Below, piece by piece: positions 10,501-22,100 of a DNA stretch of 26,273 bases. Location of the stretch: contig JADGJH010000103.1 in NCBI GenBank assembly GCA_027596945.1, positions 3,474 through 29,746 of the forward strand, read 5' to 3'. Position 1 is the stretch's first letter. Every line of letters begins with the position of its first letter. The notes below the pieces were generated by a model. The model had not been told where the DNA came from and made no database searches. It saw nothing but the letters and a program-made list of their open reading frames with translations. The position numbers were made by a program, and so were the translations under genes. The stretch comes from Physocladia obscura (lineage: Eukaryota > Chytridiomycota > Chytridiomycetes > Chytridiales > Chytriomycetaceae).

Positions 10501-13500
10501 TGCTTTAAACGCGAATATACTCTCACAGATTGTTGCACAATGAGTTCACCCTCACTCGGAATACCGTATTGAGCAAGTAGCGCGGAAATGTTGAATCTGT
10601 ATTGTTTGTACTTTTGACATGCAAATTTCAAGAACAGCGTATGACCATCAAGGACAAGATCCGAATCCATTTCAACATTCAATAGACTGGAAGCATCTTC
10701 TAACACAACACTGTCTCGAAACAATATTCCCAACGTTTTCTCAGACTTGTACATTTTTCGATCGTATTTCTGCATAAAGTCGGGATATTCGTTGGGCCAC
10801 ATGTTTGGTGGAATTTCAACATGACGCTCTGTTTTTGGAAAGTCGACTTCAATATTGTTGATTTCGGCAAGACGCAGCGATGCTGGATCTGCTGCACCCT
10901 TTTCAGATTTGTCGGCAATCGCAAGATGGGCATTCGCCACAACACCTAGCTTTTCGTTAGACATATAGCGCATATAAAAATCAACTAAATCAGCGCCCGT
11001 AATTTTATCGGCACGTGGATTAACAGAACCCTGAGAGTTGAACACCATAGCAGGAACAGTAACTTGCGGTATTAATGCCGGATGCCAAATTACAGAAAAT
11101 AAGTCACCATCAAGATCTCCTCCACTACATTCGTTTGGATGCGATGACGGACCCTTCGATGGAAATACAACTAAAAAAAGAGTATTTTTATAAGAAAAAA
11201 TCGTAAAAATAACCAGAACTCACCGCAATCTTTCAAATGCGCCAAGCCAGGGGGAACATTTTTGCGTACACGCAAAACACGAACATCACCGGGATGAAAC
11301 ATTGGATTTCGGCAGACAATAACATTCTCACTTTCAACCAAATTTTCATGCAAATACTCAAGGCGTCCAGATACATAATTTGGCGTTGAAACGCACACCA
11401 ATACTTCTCCGTGTTCTAATGAACTTGTTTCATCCATAACTCCAAGTAAAACTCGACCTTCGCGGATAAAAATACGCGCTTTTGTTCGGATTTCATTTAC
11501 TTTTACACGATATAATGACACAAGTAAGGAGCGAAAATATGGCTCCGACACCAAATTAAACAACTCAGACACTTTCGGCCAAATCGCATCATCTGCAAGC
11601 AATTGATGATATTTGCCTGAATCAATTGCAACTTCTTGGTCGCAAACCATTTGCCGGCATGACTCCAGATACTCCCTCTGCAGTTTTAAAAATACGGTAC
11701 TTGGAACCCCTAAGGTTTCCAAAATCACTATCAATTGACGGTTCAGAAAGCAAGGAATGTACTGCGATACGTTAACAACACACAATTCATTTCTTGAAGA
11801 TACAAATTTGATCATGCTTGGTCTCAATCTAATGTCCTCAGCGTCACTCATTTCAGGATTCACCACCAAAACGCCTTTAGCTCCACCAACTCGGATTTGA
11901 AAAGCTGTTGGTACTGAACGGTCCAAATAACTAACATTCTTGTACTTTTTGTAGACATTTTCGGCAAATTTTGGCCCAATCATTCCAACGCCGTCTGAAA
12001 GGATATCGCCGTTATCAGCAAATTTATCATTGATTTTGGAAATCAAAGAGTTTGGGTGCACATTCAACGTCGGAACAGATGATGAAAAGGAGAGACCCAG
12101 CCTTGCCAAGTATTTTCCAGGTGTCTTGATTTGATCAAGCTCACCAATTGAAGACCGAAGTGCATCGACATCAAGATTTGAAAACCAACAACTATAATTG
12201 CGCAACTGAGACGCCGAGCATCCAAGAAATTGAAACTTGTCACCAGTTTTGCTTTTTATCGACGGAATTAAGAGCCCAGACGTCATCGTTTTTTCAACTC
12301 GAGCAAGCAAATCGGCAGTGTTTTCAAGAAGCTCACCATCCTCATCGCGAAACGAAACGATAATAAAGTTTTCTGCAGACCCGTGGCTCCGAATCATTGA
12401 GTTGGCTAGCATTTGACACATTGGCAAATAGTACCATCGAGTTGGTGTAACCATAATGTGACGTATTTGCATATATAATTTTGATTCTGAGGTGACAGTA
12501 GGCATCGAATCCTTTTGGGATGACTTTCCAGTAAGAAATTTCGAAAGACTGAAAGGCAACAGTTCAAATCGTGAAGGAGTAAATACTTCCAAAATTTGTG
12601 CGATTTGATCTGGACTCTTTGTAAATAATATAAGTTGATTTACAAAGTCTGAATCTAGAAATCCGTCGGAAAGAAGGTGCATATGTTTTGACCAAAACTG
12701 AATAAATGACCCATTCAATGCCAAAAGCAAACTTGGATTTTTATTAATTTTCGATAAATGTTTTGAAGAATTTCTTGCTTCGATTATGTGCGCATCCCAA
12801 ACTTTAATATTCCTGCGTTCAAGTTTTTGCTGAAATTTCTCTGCATCTTCACTAGTAAGAAAAATTTCAATCTGAAAGGCCAAAGATTGCGCAAACAAAT
12901 CTATGGTTGTTCTAATCCAACTATTTGCTGAGTTAGGAGATTTTTTGAATACCCAGGGACCAGATTTCAATAGAACCCAAAATCGAGAATTTTGGTAATC
13001 CATGATTATATCCGAATCGATGGAAGAGAAAAAAAAATCCATACGGAGAGTCTCGGACTCAAGAATCACAGCACTTTCGGATATCAGCACTCGAGAATCG
13101 TTGTTAATTTCTCCAGGCCATGTCGAAAATCCTTCATTAGATGGGACGAAAGTCGTTGTGGTTATGAACCAGCCTCTTTTTACTCCAAGTAATGGCAAAG
13201 ATAAATAATCTGATGTAGTTTCATTGTTCTCTTCTCTAATTTTAATACGACGTGTCCACAAAGAATGATTGAGTATCGGGTTTTGGTTGATTTTCAACAC
13301 AAAGTCATAGTAGTCGGACACAGATGGAACCAAAGGTCTTAAATGAACAAGACCTGAATCAATATCACAACATATAACTGACATCCAAGTTCCAAAATAG
13401 TCCGCCAGCTTATCATTCGTGCAAAATGCAGGAACATTTTTTACGCCAATCAACAAGTCACGGGACTCAATTGTAAAACGCCCTGCGTCGTCATCGTGAT

Positions 13501-16048
13501 CTCGACCATTTCCAGTCGAATTTACAACAATGCTGGTATTTTGCAATCTATTTATGACATCAATTGCGTTTTTTACTTGGTCGTTGGGCATAACCATGCT
13601 TCGTATAGTATCAATTAGCATATTTTCTCTTGTCTTCATTGTTTCTTCAAGAGCGTACTGTTGAGGGGTACATAAAACGACAAATCTACTGTCTTGGTGT
13701 CTGGCGCGACCACGACTTTGAATTAAAGACTTTATATCGGTTACCCCATCAAATCGAATTACCAAAGAGCAGTTCGGAACATCAAGACCTGATTCGAGTT
13801 AAAATGAAAAGACAAATCCACAAAATAAAAGTAAAAATAATGCACCTTCTTCCAAAACTGACGTCGAAACAAGGCATTTCACAATTCCTTGCTGAAACTT
13901 TTTCAAAAGCGGCTTTTGTTCATCCGTCCAATTCATTCCATCAAATCCTGAATGACCAACAATCAAAGTTGGACGCAACGGGACTGCAACTGACTGAACT
14001 TGCGACAACATAGCATGAAGAGCCCTTGCAGTACTCCGCTCACTAACAAACACAATAATCCTTAAAAAAGCAGGATCATTCATTTTATCACGAACTGCAT
14101 CCTCCAGTTCATTCACCAACGCTGAAACTCTTGCTGAACAAGATAATGTTAAATTGTTTTCGCTCACACCTCCACCAATAATTATACTTGGTCCAGTGCC
14201 ACTGTAGACCGGAATACTCTGTAAACGGGCCAAAAACAAGTTCCAAACACGCTCAAAGTCCGGATTAAAACGAATCATGGACATTTTCAGAGCACCACAC
14301 CGCACTATCATAGCAATACAGTGCCCAACACTCAAAACTTTTGCAGATTCAAGCACGCTGTGAATAAAAATCAAATTTCGAATCACAAGTTCATCCATGT
14401 TCGGTGCAGCTGGTGGTGTTCTCGAGTTTTGCTGCTGCATAAGATGCGAAACGCGGCGCCGTTCCAGCACAACATAATCCAAACAAGATTTTAAGGCACC
14501 AAGTGCTATTTTCGTTGTAGGATCGGCAATAAGGGCTGCAAACGATTGTGTTCCATTCATTGTCGTTCCATGAATGGGAAGAACCCATACCTGTGCGACG
14601 TGATTGAAATATTCCACAATCACTTGCTCGAATAGTGTTTCGGCCTTGCTTGGGTAAATTGTTCTCCAAACTTCTGTTGACGTCTTCAGTGCACCTACAG
14701 CCGCACTTGCTTCCCAGATCGGAAGGTAGACACGGGTTTCGTTGCCAAGTCTGCTACACAGTTCCAAAATAGTTCCCTTGATTTTTTCTTGAGAAGGTAC
14801 GCGTGACGTAATGGTCACAGGGGAAGCGGTGAGACCAATTGTACGAGGTCTGAGGTTTGGCGGAACGGCGGAAATTGCTGCAAGAAATCTTGCGTATCCG
14901 TGGTCGCCGGAAGCATGGTGAACCTCGTCCATTATAACAATCGATGCTTGCGATATGGCAACAAGTTGGGCGGAAACTGCATTCACTAATGTGTCAGCAG
15001 TGCAAAAGAACACGGTTTGTTCAGGTTCGGCAGCAAGTTTCTGTATTCGTTCACGTGAACTATTTTCACCAACCAGAACTTGTGCATGCAAATTTGGAAA
15101 GCTCATGCGAGTTTCTCGCTCAAAGTATGCGGCTTGCTGGTACGCCAGAGGAACGCGATCAACCTGAAAAATAATATGAGTGATAACTNNNNNNNNNNAA
15201 AAAAAAAAAAGAGAACCAAAAAGAAAGCTGTTTTTGTTGGATTCAAGGTTTTGAAAAAACAAACAGTGAGAAATGAAATCAAGGTTTTCCCGACACCAGT
15301 TGGCAAAACAAGAATTCGATTTCCCAGTAGACATTCGAGGAAGCATTCAATTTGAAAAGGATGTGGTATTGTTTTTGTGAAGGAAAACACGTCGATGCTG
15401 CCAAGTTGTGTAGTTGTCGGCAAAATAATCGAAGTGTTTTCTGACGGACGGAAAGTTGGCTCACTTGCAGGCAGAAAATTCGAAGCATCACGAGACGGAA
15501 TATGAGGGTGGAGTTGCATTTGCTTCTTCCACTTTGTTGTCAGAGATTGGGGTGGTGAATGTGAATTTGATGCTGATCTGTGTGCCAAATATGTTTTTCT
15601 GTAACCATACGCGATTGCCGGCTCTCTTGCGGGGCCGAGGATAGAAACATTGCCGACGGGGGCTGAGCACGCTACGAGAAAGGACGGATGAATATACAGA
15701 ATGCATAACAGCGATGCAAAAGAGGTTAAGGTTTGCAATCGTCAGGGTAAAATTACCAGCGCAGAAAGCGGCAGCAGGACTGAACGCGTCAGAGGTTCGC
15801 GCGATGCGATGAGCAGCGACAAAGCCGGAAGCCGGCAGAATAAAATACTTCGATTGTCTGCGCGAATTGTGGTTGTTGTTTGCGAAGCTAATATTGTCGT
15901 TGAGAAATGCGGATAACTCGGAAGCTGCAGCTTCAGGCCGCAACAGCAAATGTGACTCAGTGTAGAAACACAATGCCGCACGTCCGCTCAAAACAAGAAT
16001 CGATCCGCATCCACCGCAGTATAGTGCACTGTCCAATTCAACCTCCAT
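7505..16048 (-). CDS. Zinc-module / DExH helicase / RNA-dependent RNA polymerase / terminal nucleotidyltransferase fusion (RNA silencing)
   Basis: Six exons encode about 2745 aa: 16048-15757, 15671-15217, 15163-13846, 13788-11224, 11170-9049 and 8990-7505. All introns are GT-AG, 53-85 nt, and preserve the frame; intron 2 contains the 10-N gap. Order of parts: Mis18/Yippee-like zinc module (Cys11, Cys14, Cys96, Cys99); Dicer/RIG-I-clade helicase about 195-730; possible RRM-like stretch about 800-880; eukaryotic RdRP about 1125-1835 with DLDGD at 1562-1566; Cid1/TRF4-type nucleotidyltransferase about 1870-2130 with Asp1920, Asp1922 and Asp1981; unknown tail to the TGA. Likely role (inference): copying target RNA into dsRNA for silencing, with helicase and 3'-tailing activity in cis. 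There are no PAZ or RNase III domains, so it is not Dicer. Helicase-RdRP fusion is known from Dictyostelium RrpA/RrpB; RdRP, helicase and nucleotidyltransferase are separate subunits in fission yeast RDRC. Start: the ATG at 16048 is the first that keeps the zinc module; longer in-frame sequence upstream begins with a Lys-rich stretch from the poly-T tract. Confidence 0.93.
9411..10193 (-). other. Cid1/TRF4-type terminal nucleotidyltransferase module of the fusion
   Basis: Residues about 1870-2130 contain LFGSSLVCLHEFSSDVDL, the DNA polymerase-beta superfamily signature: Gly-Ser at 1908-1909 and paired metal-binding Asp1920 and Asp1922 (10035-10043). The third Asp is in HFDISVGD (Asp1981), followed by the LSVLLKWARVSGI helix that matches the LVKHWAKR region of Cid1-type enzymes and the start of the PAP-associated part. 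All three acidic residues are present, so the domain looks active. Enzymes of this family add U or A tails to RNA 3' ends; which nucleotide is used cannot be read here. The module lies in the same uninterrupted exon (11170-9049) as the RdRP DLDGD motif. Confidence 0.88.
10296..12481 (-). other. Eukaryotic RNA-silencing RdRP module of the fusion
   Basis: Residues about 1125-1835 follow the cellular RdRP (QDE-1/Rdp1/RDR) order: HIMVTPTRWYYLP, SDGVGMIGP, FQIRVGGAKG, LRPSMIKF, ARIFIREGRVLLGVMDE, FHPGDVRVL and HPNECSGGDLDGD. The Mg-binding Asp residues of DLDGD (11103-11117) are intact. The domain is split by the 53-nt intron 11223-11171, and splicing gives the expected KDCVVFPSKGP block just before the catalytic motif. 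The head region after it, with QYGIPSEGEL near 1744, is also typical. This family copies single-stranded RNA into dsRNA. Confidence 0.95.
13664..15381 (-). other. Dicer/RIG-I-clade DExH helicase module of the RdRP fusion
   Basis: Residues about 195-730 carry the superfamily 2 motifs in order: motif I PTGVGKT (Lys226), motif Ia FLVDRVPLAYQQ made by joining exons 2 and 3, motif II DEVH (328-331), motif III TAS (361-363), motif V STSVLEEGLDVPN around 681-694, and motif VI QSRGRAR (712-718). About 230 residues lie between motif III and the second RecA lobe, matching the helical insertion (Hel2i) of Dicer and RIG-I. VLEEGLDVPN is the typical Dicer-helicase motif V and is created by removing the 57-nt intron 13845-13789. 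Motif II is DEVH rather than the DECH of Dicer and RIG-I. All residues needed for ATP hydrolysis appear intact. Confidence 0.92.
15189..15198. other. Assembly gap (10 N)
   Basis: Ten N bases lie next to a 12-A run inside intron 2 of the RdRP fusion (15216-15164). The true intron length is unknown, but the flanking donor (GTTCTC) and acceptor (TTTTTCAG) join the helicase frame in phase 0, so no coding sequence needs to be missing. Confidence 0.95.
15604..16048 (-). other. N-terminal Mis18/Yippee-like zinc-binding module of the RdRP fusion
   Basis: Residues 1 to about 120 contain YCGGCGSIL (Cys11, Cys14) and, about 80 residues later, FCAACSAPVGNV (Cys96, Cys99), followed by an Arg-Lys-Thr-Tyr-rich strand. 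A CxxC pair, a spacer of about 80 aa, then CxxC with a Gly five residues on is the layout of the Yippee/Mis18 beta-tent fold, which is also related to the RIG-I C-terminal domain. The second CxxC is created exactly by splicing the 85-nt intron 15756-15672 (GTAATT...CGTAG), which supports both the intron and the module. The family assignment is by motif layout only. Confidence 0.5.
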
Positions 16049-16107
16049 CAAAATCCTCAATCTTGTTTTTTTTTTTTTTTTAATCTGTGTTCTGTCAGTC
16101 AGTTTCA
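16049..16107. promoter_or_regulatory. Compact bidirectional promoter between the two giant genes
   Basis: The divergent ATG codons at 16048 (minus) and 16108 (plus) are only 59 bases apart. The spacer is dominated by a 16-base T-run at 16066-16081, a poly(dA:dT) tract of the kind that keeps fungal promoters nucleosome-free. If the plus-strand gene starts instead at the ATG at 16198, the spacer is 149 bases. The two genes must share promoter DNA, or their transcripts overlap. Confidence 0.55.
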
Positions 16108-19100
16108 ATGATCTGTGAAAAAAATGAAAATTCATTAAAAAGAAAAAGAAGGAAAAGAAAAGAAAAGAATCGACGCATCATCAAAAAGGAAAAGGAAATG
16201 CGTCAAAGTTTTGTGGACGCTGGCAATACAGTGAACTCTCCATCAAGTCATCTTCTAACAATACCCGATGAGTCTTTGTCAATAGCTTCACCTATCGAAA
16301 CAATGAGTTTCATAAGCATTAATTCAGAGACAGACGTAGACTATGACACACCACTGTCTTCTGATAGCCAATTGAATGACTCAGTAACCCACGAGCTATT
16401 TGATCGACGGCCACCTAGCTATTTACTGGAAAAGTACAAAAGCATGCAATCTCCAATTAATAGCAGCATGAGTTTTATCAGTGCAAGCACAAACCTTCAT
16501 TTTGAGTTTCCCGCCTTTCGGAATAGTTCTTGCAATTCATTTGCCGCGTATTTATGCCATGGCAGTGATAATAACGACGCGGGCTCTCTGGTTGGCTTAA
16601 TTGCTGAAGAAAATTGCTGGAAACGTGTCGACCTTCTCGTACTATCTCTAAAAGCAATTATATCTTTTTCAAACTCGATATCATCATTAGCATCATCTAT
16701 GAAAGATATAGAACTGTGCTTAAACGAAAAGGATATAAATGAAGTGGAAAAATTTGCCACCAGCAGAACGAGTGCAAGCAGTAGTAGCAGTAATATAAAA
16801 AACAGCAATTGCAACAACAAAAATGAAAGCCTTTCTACTCTTTTTTCGCGACCTCCATCTTCATTTCATACACACTATACCTCTCAGACGAGTATTTCAC
16901 ATCCGTATCATCATACTAGATCTCATCTCTCTCAAATGTATAGAAAGTATTTAGGGCTGTCTGGTACTCCATTGATTGCTCTAAAAAAAACACAGGTTGG
17001 ATTTAATTTTCAAAATTTTCAATAATAATGACTAAACAATGGGAATTTCATTATCAAATCAAATTGCTATCTTCGGCTTTTTTTTGATAAGGGCAACCTC
17101 CCCGAAAATTCCCAAGCAACTCGCCTTATCAACCTTCTATACACCCGCACGTCATATACAGTCGCTGAAATTGACGTACTTGAACTGTACTCTCAGTATC
17201 GAAATTCCAAGAAAAAAATTTCACATTCAGTGAAATTTTCATCGTTTTGTCTTTCACAAATTTCTGCTTTGATTTCACAAAGTATTCTGCCGATATCAGG
17301 AATATTCTTCTCCCACTCTAATGACACACGTAGCATTTTCCCCAGCCTGGACACAAATCTTGTCCGATTATTTAATGCACTACGTGAATCCTGGAACGCC
17401 ACAAACGGTGTGTCTGTCGTGATTCTCATCGATGAGTATGGCCTTGAACAATGGGATTTATTTCGAGATTTGATTAATGGTATTGTGTTAACAAATTGCT
17501 TATTGGAAGTTTCGGGGGATCTAAAGATTCGATCAAAGTATGTTTTTCTGTTTATAATGCAAAAAAAATAATAAACAAATAATAACTAAAAAATAAACCA
17601 GCTCGGGGCGATGCAAATTTGACAAGCAAATAAAGCTTTTAAAAAACGAGATCTCTCTTCGCAATGATTTCAGCGTGTTTGGAATCGAGGTTGTTGAAGG
17701 AATCTTATCGCCTCAACTACATGCCCATATAATCAAATTTTACACAAATATGGGTTTTAAATTTTGGATTTCGAATTCATCTAAATTTGACAAAGTCAGT
17801 AATATTGCACCAAATAATTTACTGAAAATCGGCTCCGATATGCTTGAAATTGCGACAGCACCGGTGGTTGCCAACGCGTTAACATTAGTGGAAGATATAT
17901 ATATATCATTAATAAATAAATACCCAGAGCACGACGTTCCCGAAATATCCCGACAAGATTGGGTTGATATTTTTAATCGGTTAAATGAGTCAAATCCATT
18001 GGATTTTTGGAAGAAATATCAAACTGTATTCGCTCCGCTAAATCATGCTGATTTTAAAAACACCGTATATATCAAACCAAAATTTCCAAGTCCGCCGCTT
18101 CCATCTTTACTTCAATCAGTAACTTCCACAGCCGCAGAAATTTTTACAAACTCGTCTACAACCGCTAAATTTGATCCAACCTACCAAAATATAATTTATT
18201 ACACCCATATTGGTGTATCTATAAATCCACCCGCGCGTAAAAAGACACTCGCATCTCTCACACTCGGTGTTTTGCGTGCGCTCAAATCCAAGGACTTACT
18301 CGCATCCGCCCGATACAACAATGACCTTGATACAGATTCATCGGTATTGGCGTCCCCATTCCTCAAAATGGTGTCACTCTTTGACGCAATTACGGATTCT
18401 ATACACGCAACACCGTCTACCAAGTGGGTTTTGTCGCTGTTTTCTGTGCAAGCGCGACAAGAAGTTATAGCTGGTGTGAAAATGCTTGCATCGCGGTTGC
18501 GTGACGATACTGTGAGTGTTTGGAGTGCAACAAAAGTCGCGTTTATTCCAAAGAGTGAAGATATTACAGGAGAAAAAATCATGGAAAGTGATCCCATGTG
18601 GGCTTTGACGCAGGATTTTGAAGGACATCTAACGATTTATCTTTCTGATGGACATCCGTGTATGGAGGAGGCAGTAATACATAGTTTTATGAAGTATAGT
18701 TTTGGATGGAGGACTGGACTTTGCGTGATGGCAGAAGCATTAGTCAGGTACTTAAATTTTTTTAATTTTTAGTAAATTGAATCCGCAATTTCATGCCAGT
18801 GCGCAAGCATGTACGGATGAAAATTTTAAAATGCCGGTTCCAACAAGAATAATCCATGAAATTCGATCAGCATACAGGTCAAAAATGCTCACATATGTGC
18901 GGAATTCATCAGATGTTATCTCGCGAATCAACGCAGCTGCAGAGTCGGAAGGAGAAACAAAATATTTAACTCATTTGTGCTTGTACGTGAACGAATGTGT
19001 TCGTTATTTGATGATTGTACATGAACGTTAGTTTTACATTTATTACCTATATTATTTTAAATGCGTTGAAAATTATTTTAGAATTTTCGGGTTTAATGAG

Positions 19101-22100
19101 ACAGTGGCTGAATGACGAATATAATTCAGAAAATCCTGCCGAAAAATCACTTTGCAAATTTTTAGGAGAGCAAACTTTGTCTCCCGACGGCTTAAACAAT
19201 GTTGTTAAAATATTTACAGAAATTGAAAATTTTCTAAGCTCTGGCTCTGACTCAGAAAAGTTTTTACTCTGTTATCTTGCATTCTCAATTTATAAAGCAT
19301 GTAGACATTGCGCTTACTTGGAATTGAAGTTGGCAATTACAGACATGTCAACACAAATACTGCCAGACAAGGATCAAGTTGCTGTATGTCTAGAGATGGC
19401 AACTACACAAACGACTTTGCAGCAAATTTTCAATCTTTCAAGTTTAGAATTAGCACCATCTTTCCACAAAGGCCAACGAAATTTAATGCAAAAGGCAGAA
19501 GAATACATCAAAGATGAAGTTGAACATATGAAAGAGTTTTCATTTGATAATTTAGATTTCAGTACTGGCCGGCAAATCGGGAATAGCTATATTTACATTT
19601 ATCCTATTTTGATTGATATGGCTTTAAATGCTGCCATCGGCAGTGGGCTGTTCTTCAGTAACAGAATGGACACTATAACATTACAAGCTGCGACTGTAGC
19701 ATTTTTAGGTATTAAAATAGTTTTACCTATTATTTTATTGATAATCATATTTATCATGAATCAAAGTGAGCTTTCCATTTGTCGGAGCCTTAATGAACAG
19801 TTTTGGTCGTACAATGTCCTTCTATTTTTACCAGCGCAGTATAACTGTTATGATTATGGCCGTATCACATCGACTCACAGCAAGTATTTCAGTTTTGATT
19901 TTTGTCGGTTTTTTAGTTGCAGCCTCAGTTTTTGTAATTGTTGGAACTAATTATTGGAGTTTAATTTGCATTAGCTTTATTTCCTCAATCTTATTTGGGT
20001 AAGTACAGTTCTTGTCAATAATTTTACTTATAATCAAACAGTCTATATATGATATTTTACGCAATTTTGGTCGCATTTAGAGATCCGGATGTTTTATTTT
20101 ACAAATCTCCAGGCCCCGTAGCTTGTTTGCAAAGTGTCATTCTTTTGATACCGTCATCAATTATATGCCGTTTGGCTTTCAATGATGTGTCAAATTCTTT
20201 GATTGTGTGGGGCATCTACTGTGCAATGATGATTTTGACACTTTTCTTCATGGTTTTCAAATATTCTCAAATTGCAAAGTCATATGTGCAATGGCCGTCT
20301 GCAGTTAAAGTCACTCCAAATGATGAAATCCTTAAAGCTTATGAAAATGTCATATTAAAACCGCTCAGTATTGATTTGGAAGAACCCGCAGAACAAAGTG
20401 ACCAAAGACGACGGCTCTGGGAACGCAGTGCTACAGAGTGGTTTGCAGAAAAAATGCGAAAGGCTGTGAATGCAGCCCCGAAAGCTTTTATTTCAGAACC
20501 AGTTCTTAAAAAACGTATGGACCAGTGGCAGTGGGAGAGGCCGTTAATGACCTGGTTCATGCAACGAAGTTCAGTCAACCCAGCCACAGTTAAATCTTTT
20601 TCACAAGAGTGGGATGCATTGTTGAAGCAAGCTATTGACGCTTTAGCAAAAAAATACCAAGTTGAGAAATTAAATCGAGGCGCCTTGTATGTATAGAATC
20701 TTATTTAGTATTAGTTTGTTTTAATTATTTTTTACTATGAATTTTGCAGACTCTTCCAATTAGAATCGCCTGCTATCGTATTTGGATTTTTGTATTTCAT
20801 GTGAGTATATAAGTTCACAAATTTTCTTGAATAATCGATTGATGATTCAGAATTACATTTTTGGATAAGTGGGCGATTTTATGTGCTACTGGAGAAGTAG
20901 GCGTTTTTATACCAAATGGCGATGCTCTAAATGTGGCAGTTATATTCGCTACTATATACTTGCTTCTTTCAGCTGGATTTCTTGAATTGACTATCACGTC
21001 ATGCTCTGAAAAAGTTAATCAATTCAAATATGCAAGCATGTCTGCGGTAGAGCAGCCTCTTGAGCTCATTGCTCAATATCAAAAATTCACAGACGAAATG
21101 TATAGATCTGAGCTTCAAAAACTAGTATTTCGATCATTTTTTGTTTTCGCTGTTATCACAGCGATATTCGCTGCTTCTTTCGGCTTGAATGACCCCTCGG
21201 ACACGATATTTTCTCTTTATGGCATTGCATGCTTCAATTACACTGGCCTCCTTGTGGGTCTCTTCAACAAGATATTCATCAATATCAATGAAAATCAACT
21301 AAATAAGTTTTTGACAGTTGCTGTTGTGTTGAGCACAGGAACTTCGACTGCAATGATCAAAATCACAAATAACAATCAGTTATGCCTCTTAGCCACAGCT
21401 TTAAGTTGCTGGGGTTTTGGATTGAGCTGCTTATATATAAGATTTTGCGAACGAAATAGATCACCGCACTACGAAATTTCTATTGGTATCTGGACAGTTT
21501 TAGATAAATTTCTTAAACACTGACATATTCTTTTTTAGGACCTAATCTAAGAACATCTGGGCAACGAATGATTGGTTTCTCTTCGAATTCATTTACAAAA
21601 AAGCAACTAGAAGTGCACGCAGAAATGCTACTTGAATGTAGAGAAAATTTTCTGCTTTGTGGTCCGTCGTCAAAAATTGGGTTATCAATTGTATCACAGC
21701 TGGAATTCGTCAAATCCAATGCAATTGCAATAAAAGAATGGAGTGTTTTACAACCACTTTCCGTCAATTTAATACTCGTTCTAGAAAGATCGATTGACGA
21801 CTTTAAGACCGGTGTGTTAATGGTTCGTGAAGTGCAAGGTGTCTTGACTGCAGGCGGCATTTCTTATGCGGCAATCGCTAGAAAATCAAAATTTGGAACT
21901 TGCGAATACTTGGATGTGTTTGTTTCCGGAACTCAAAATATGCTGGACAATGTGCGAACCAACTTACTCTGCGAGGCGATAGTTCATGAGATGGCAGAAA
22001 ATCTTGGCTTCAATCATTCAACAGCATGTGTGATGGAAACCCTCTTGCGTTCCTACGCTAATAGCGAATTCAGCATTCCAAATCGAATATCGCAGCAGCT

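Noticed and set aside
7505..16048. Calling the minus-strand gene a Dicer
   Set aside because: The helicase is Dicer-like, but no PAZ or RNase III motif follows; the downstream parts are RdRP and nucleotidyltransferase.
7505..16048. Treating the five minus-strand open frames as separate genes
   Set aside because: Frames downstream of the first lack a proper ATG at the conserved domain starts, and every junction has a GT-AG intron of normal size that rebuilds a conserved motif (DRVPLAYQQ, LEEGLDVP, KDCVVFPSKGP).
19740..19770. Frameshift in the giant glycosyltransferase
   Set aside because: A 58-nt intron (19709-19766, GTATTA...CAAAG) explains the frame change and keeps the membrane segment continuous.
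20042..21485. Naming the membrane part of the glycosyltransferase a PelG homologue
   Set aside because: The helix count is similar but I cannot see PelG-specific motifs; only analogy is claimed.
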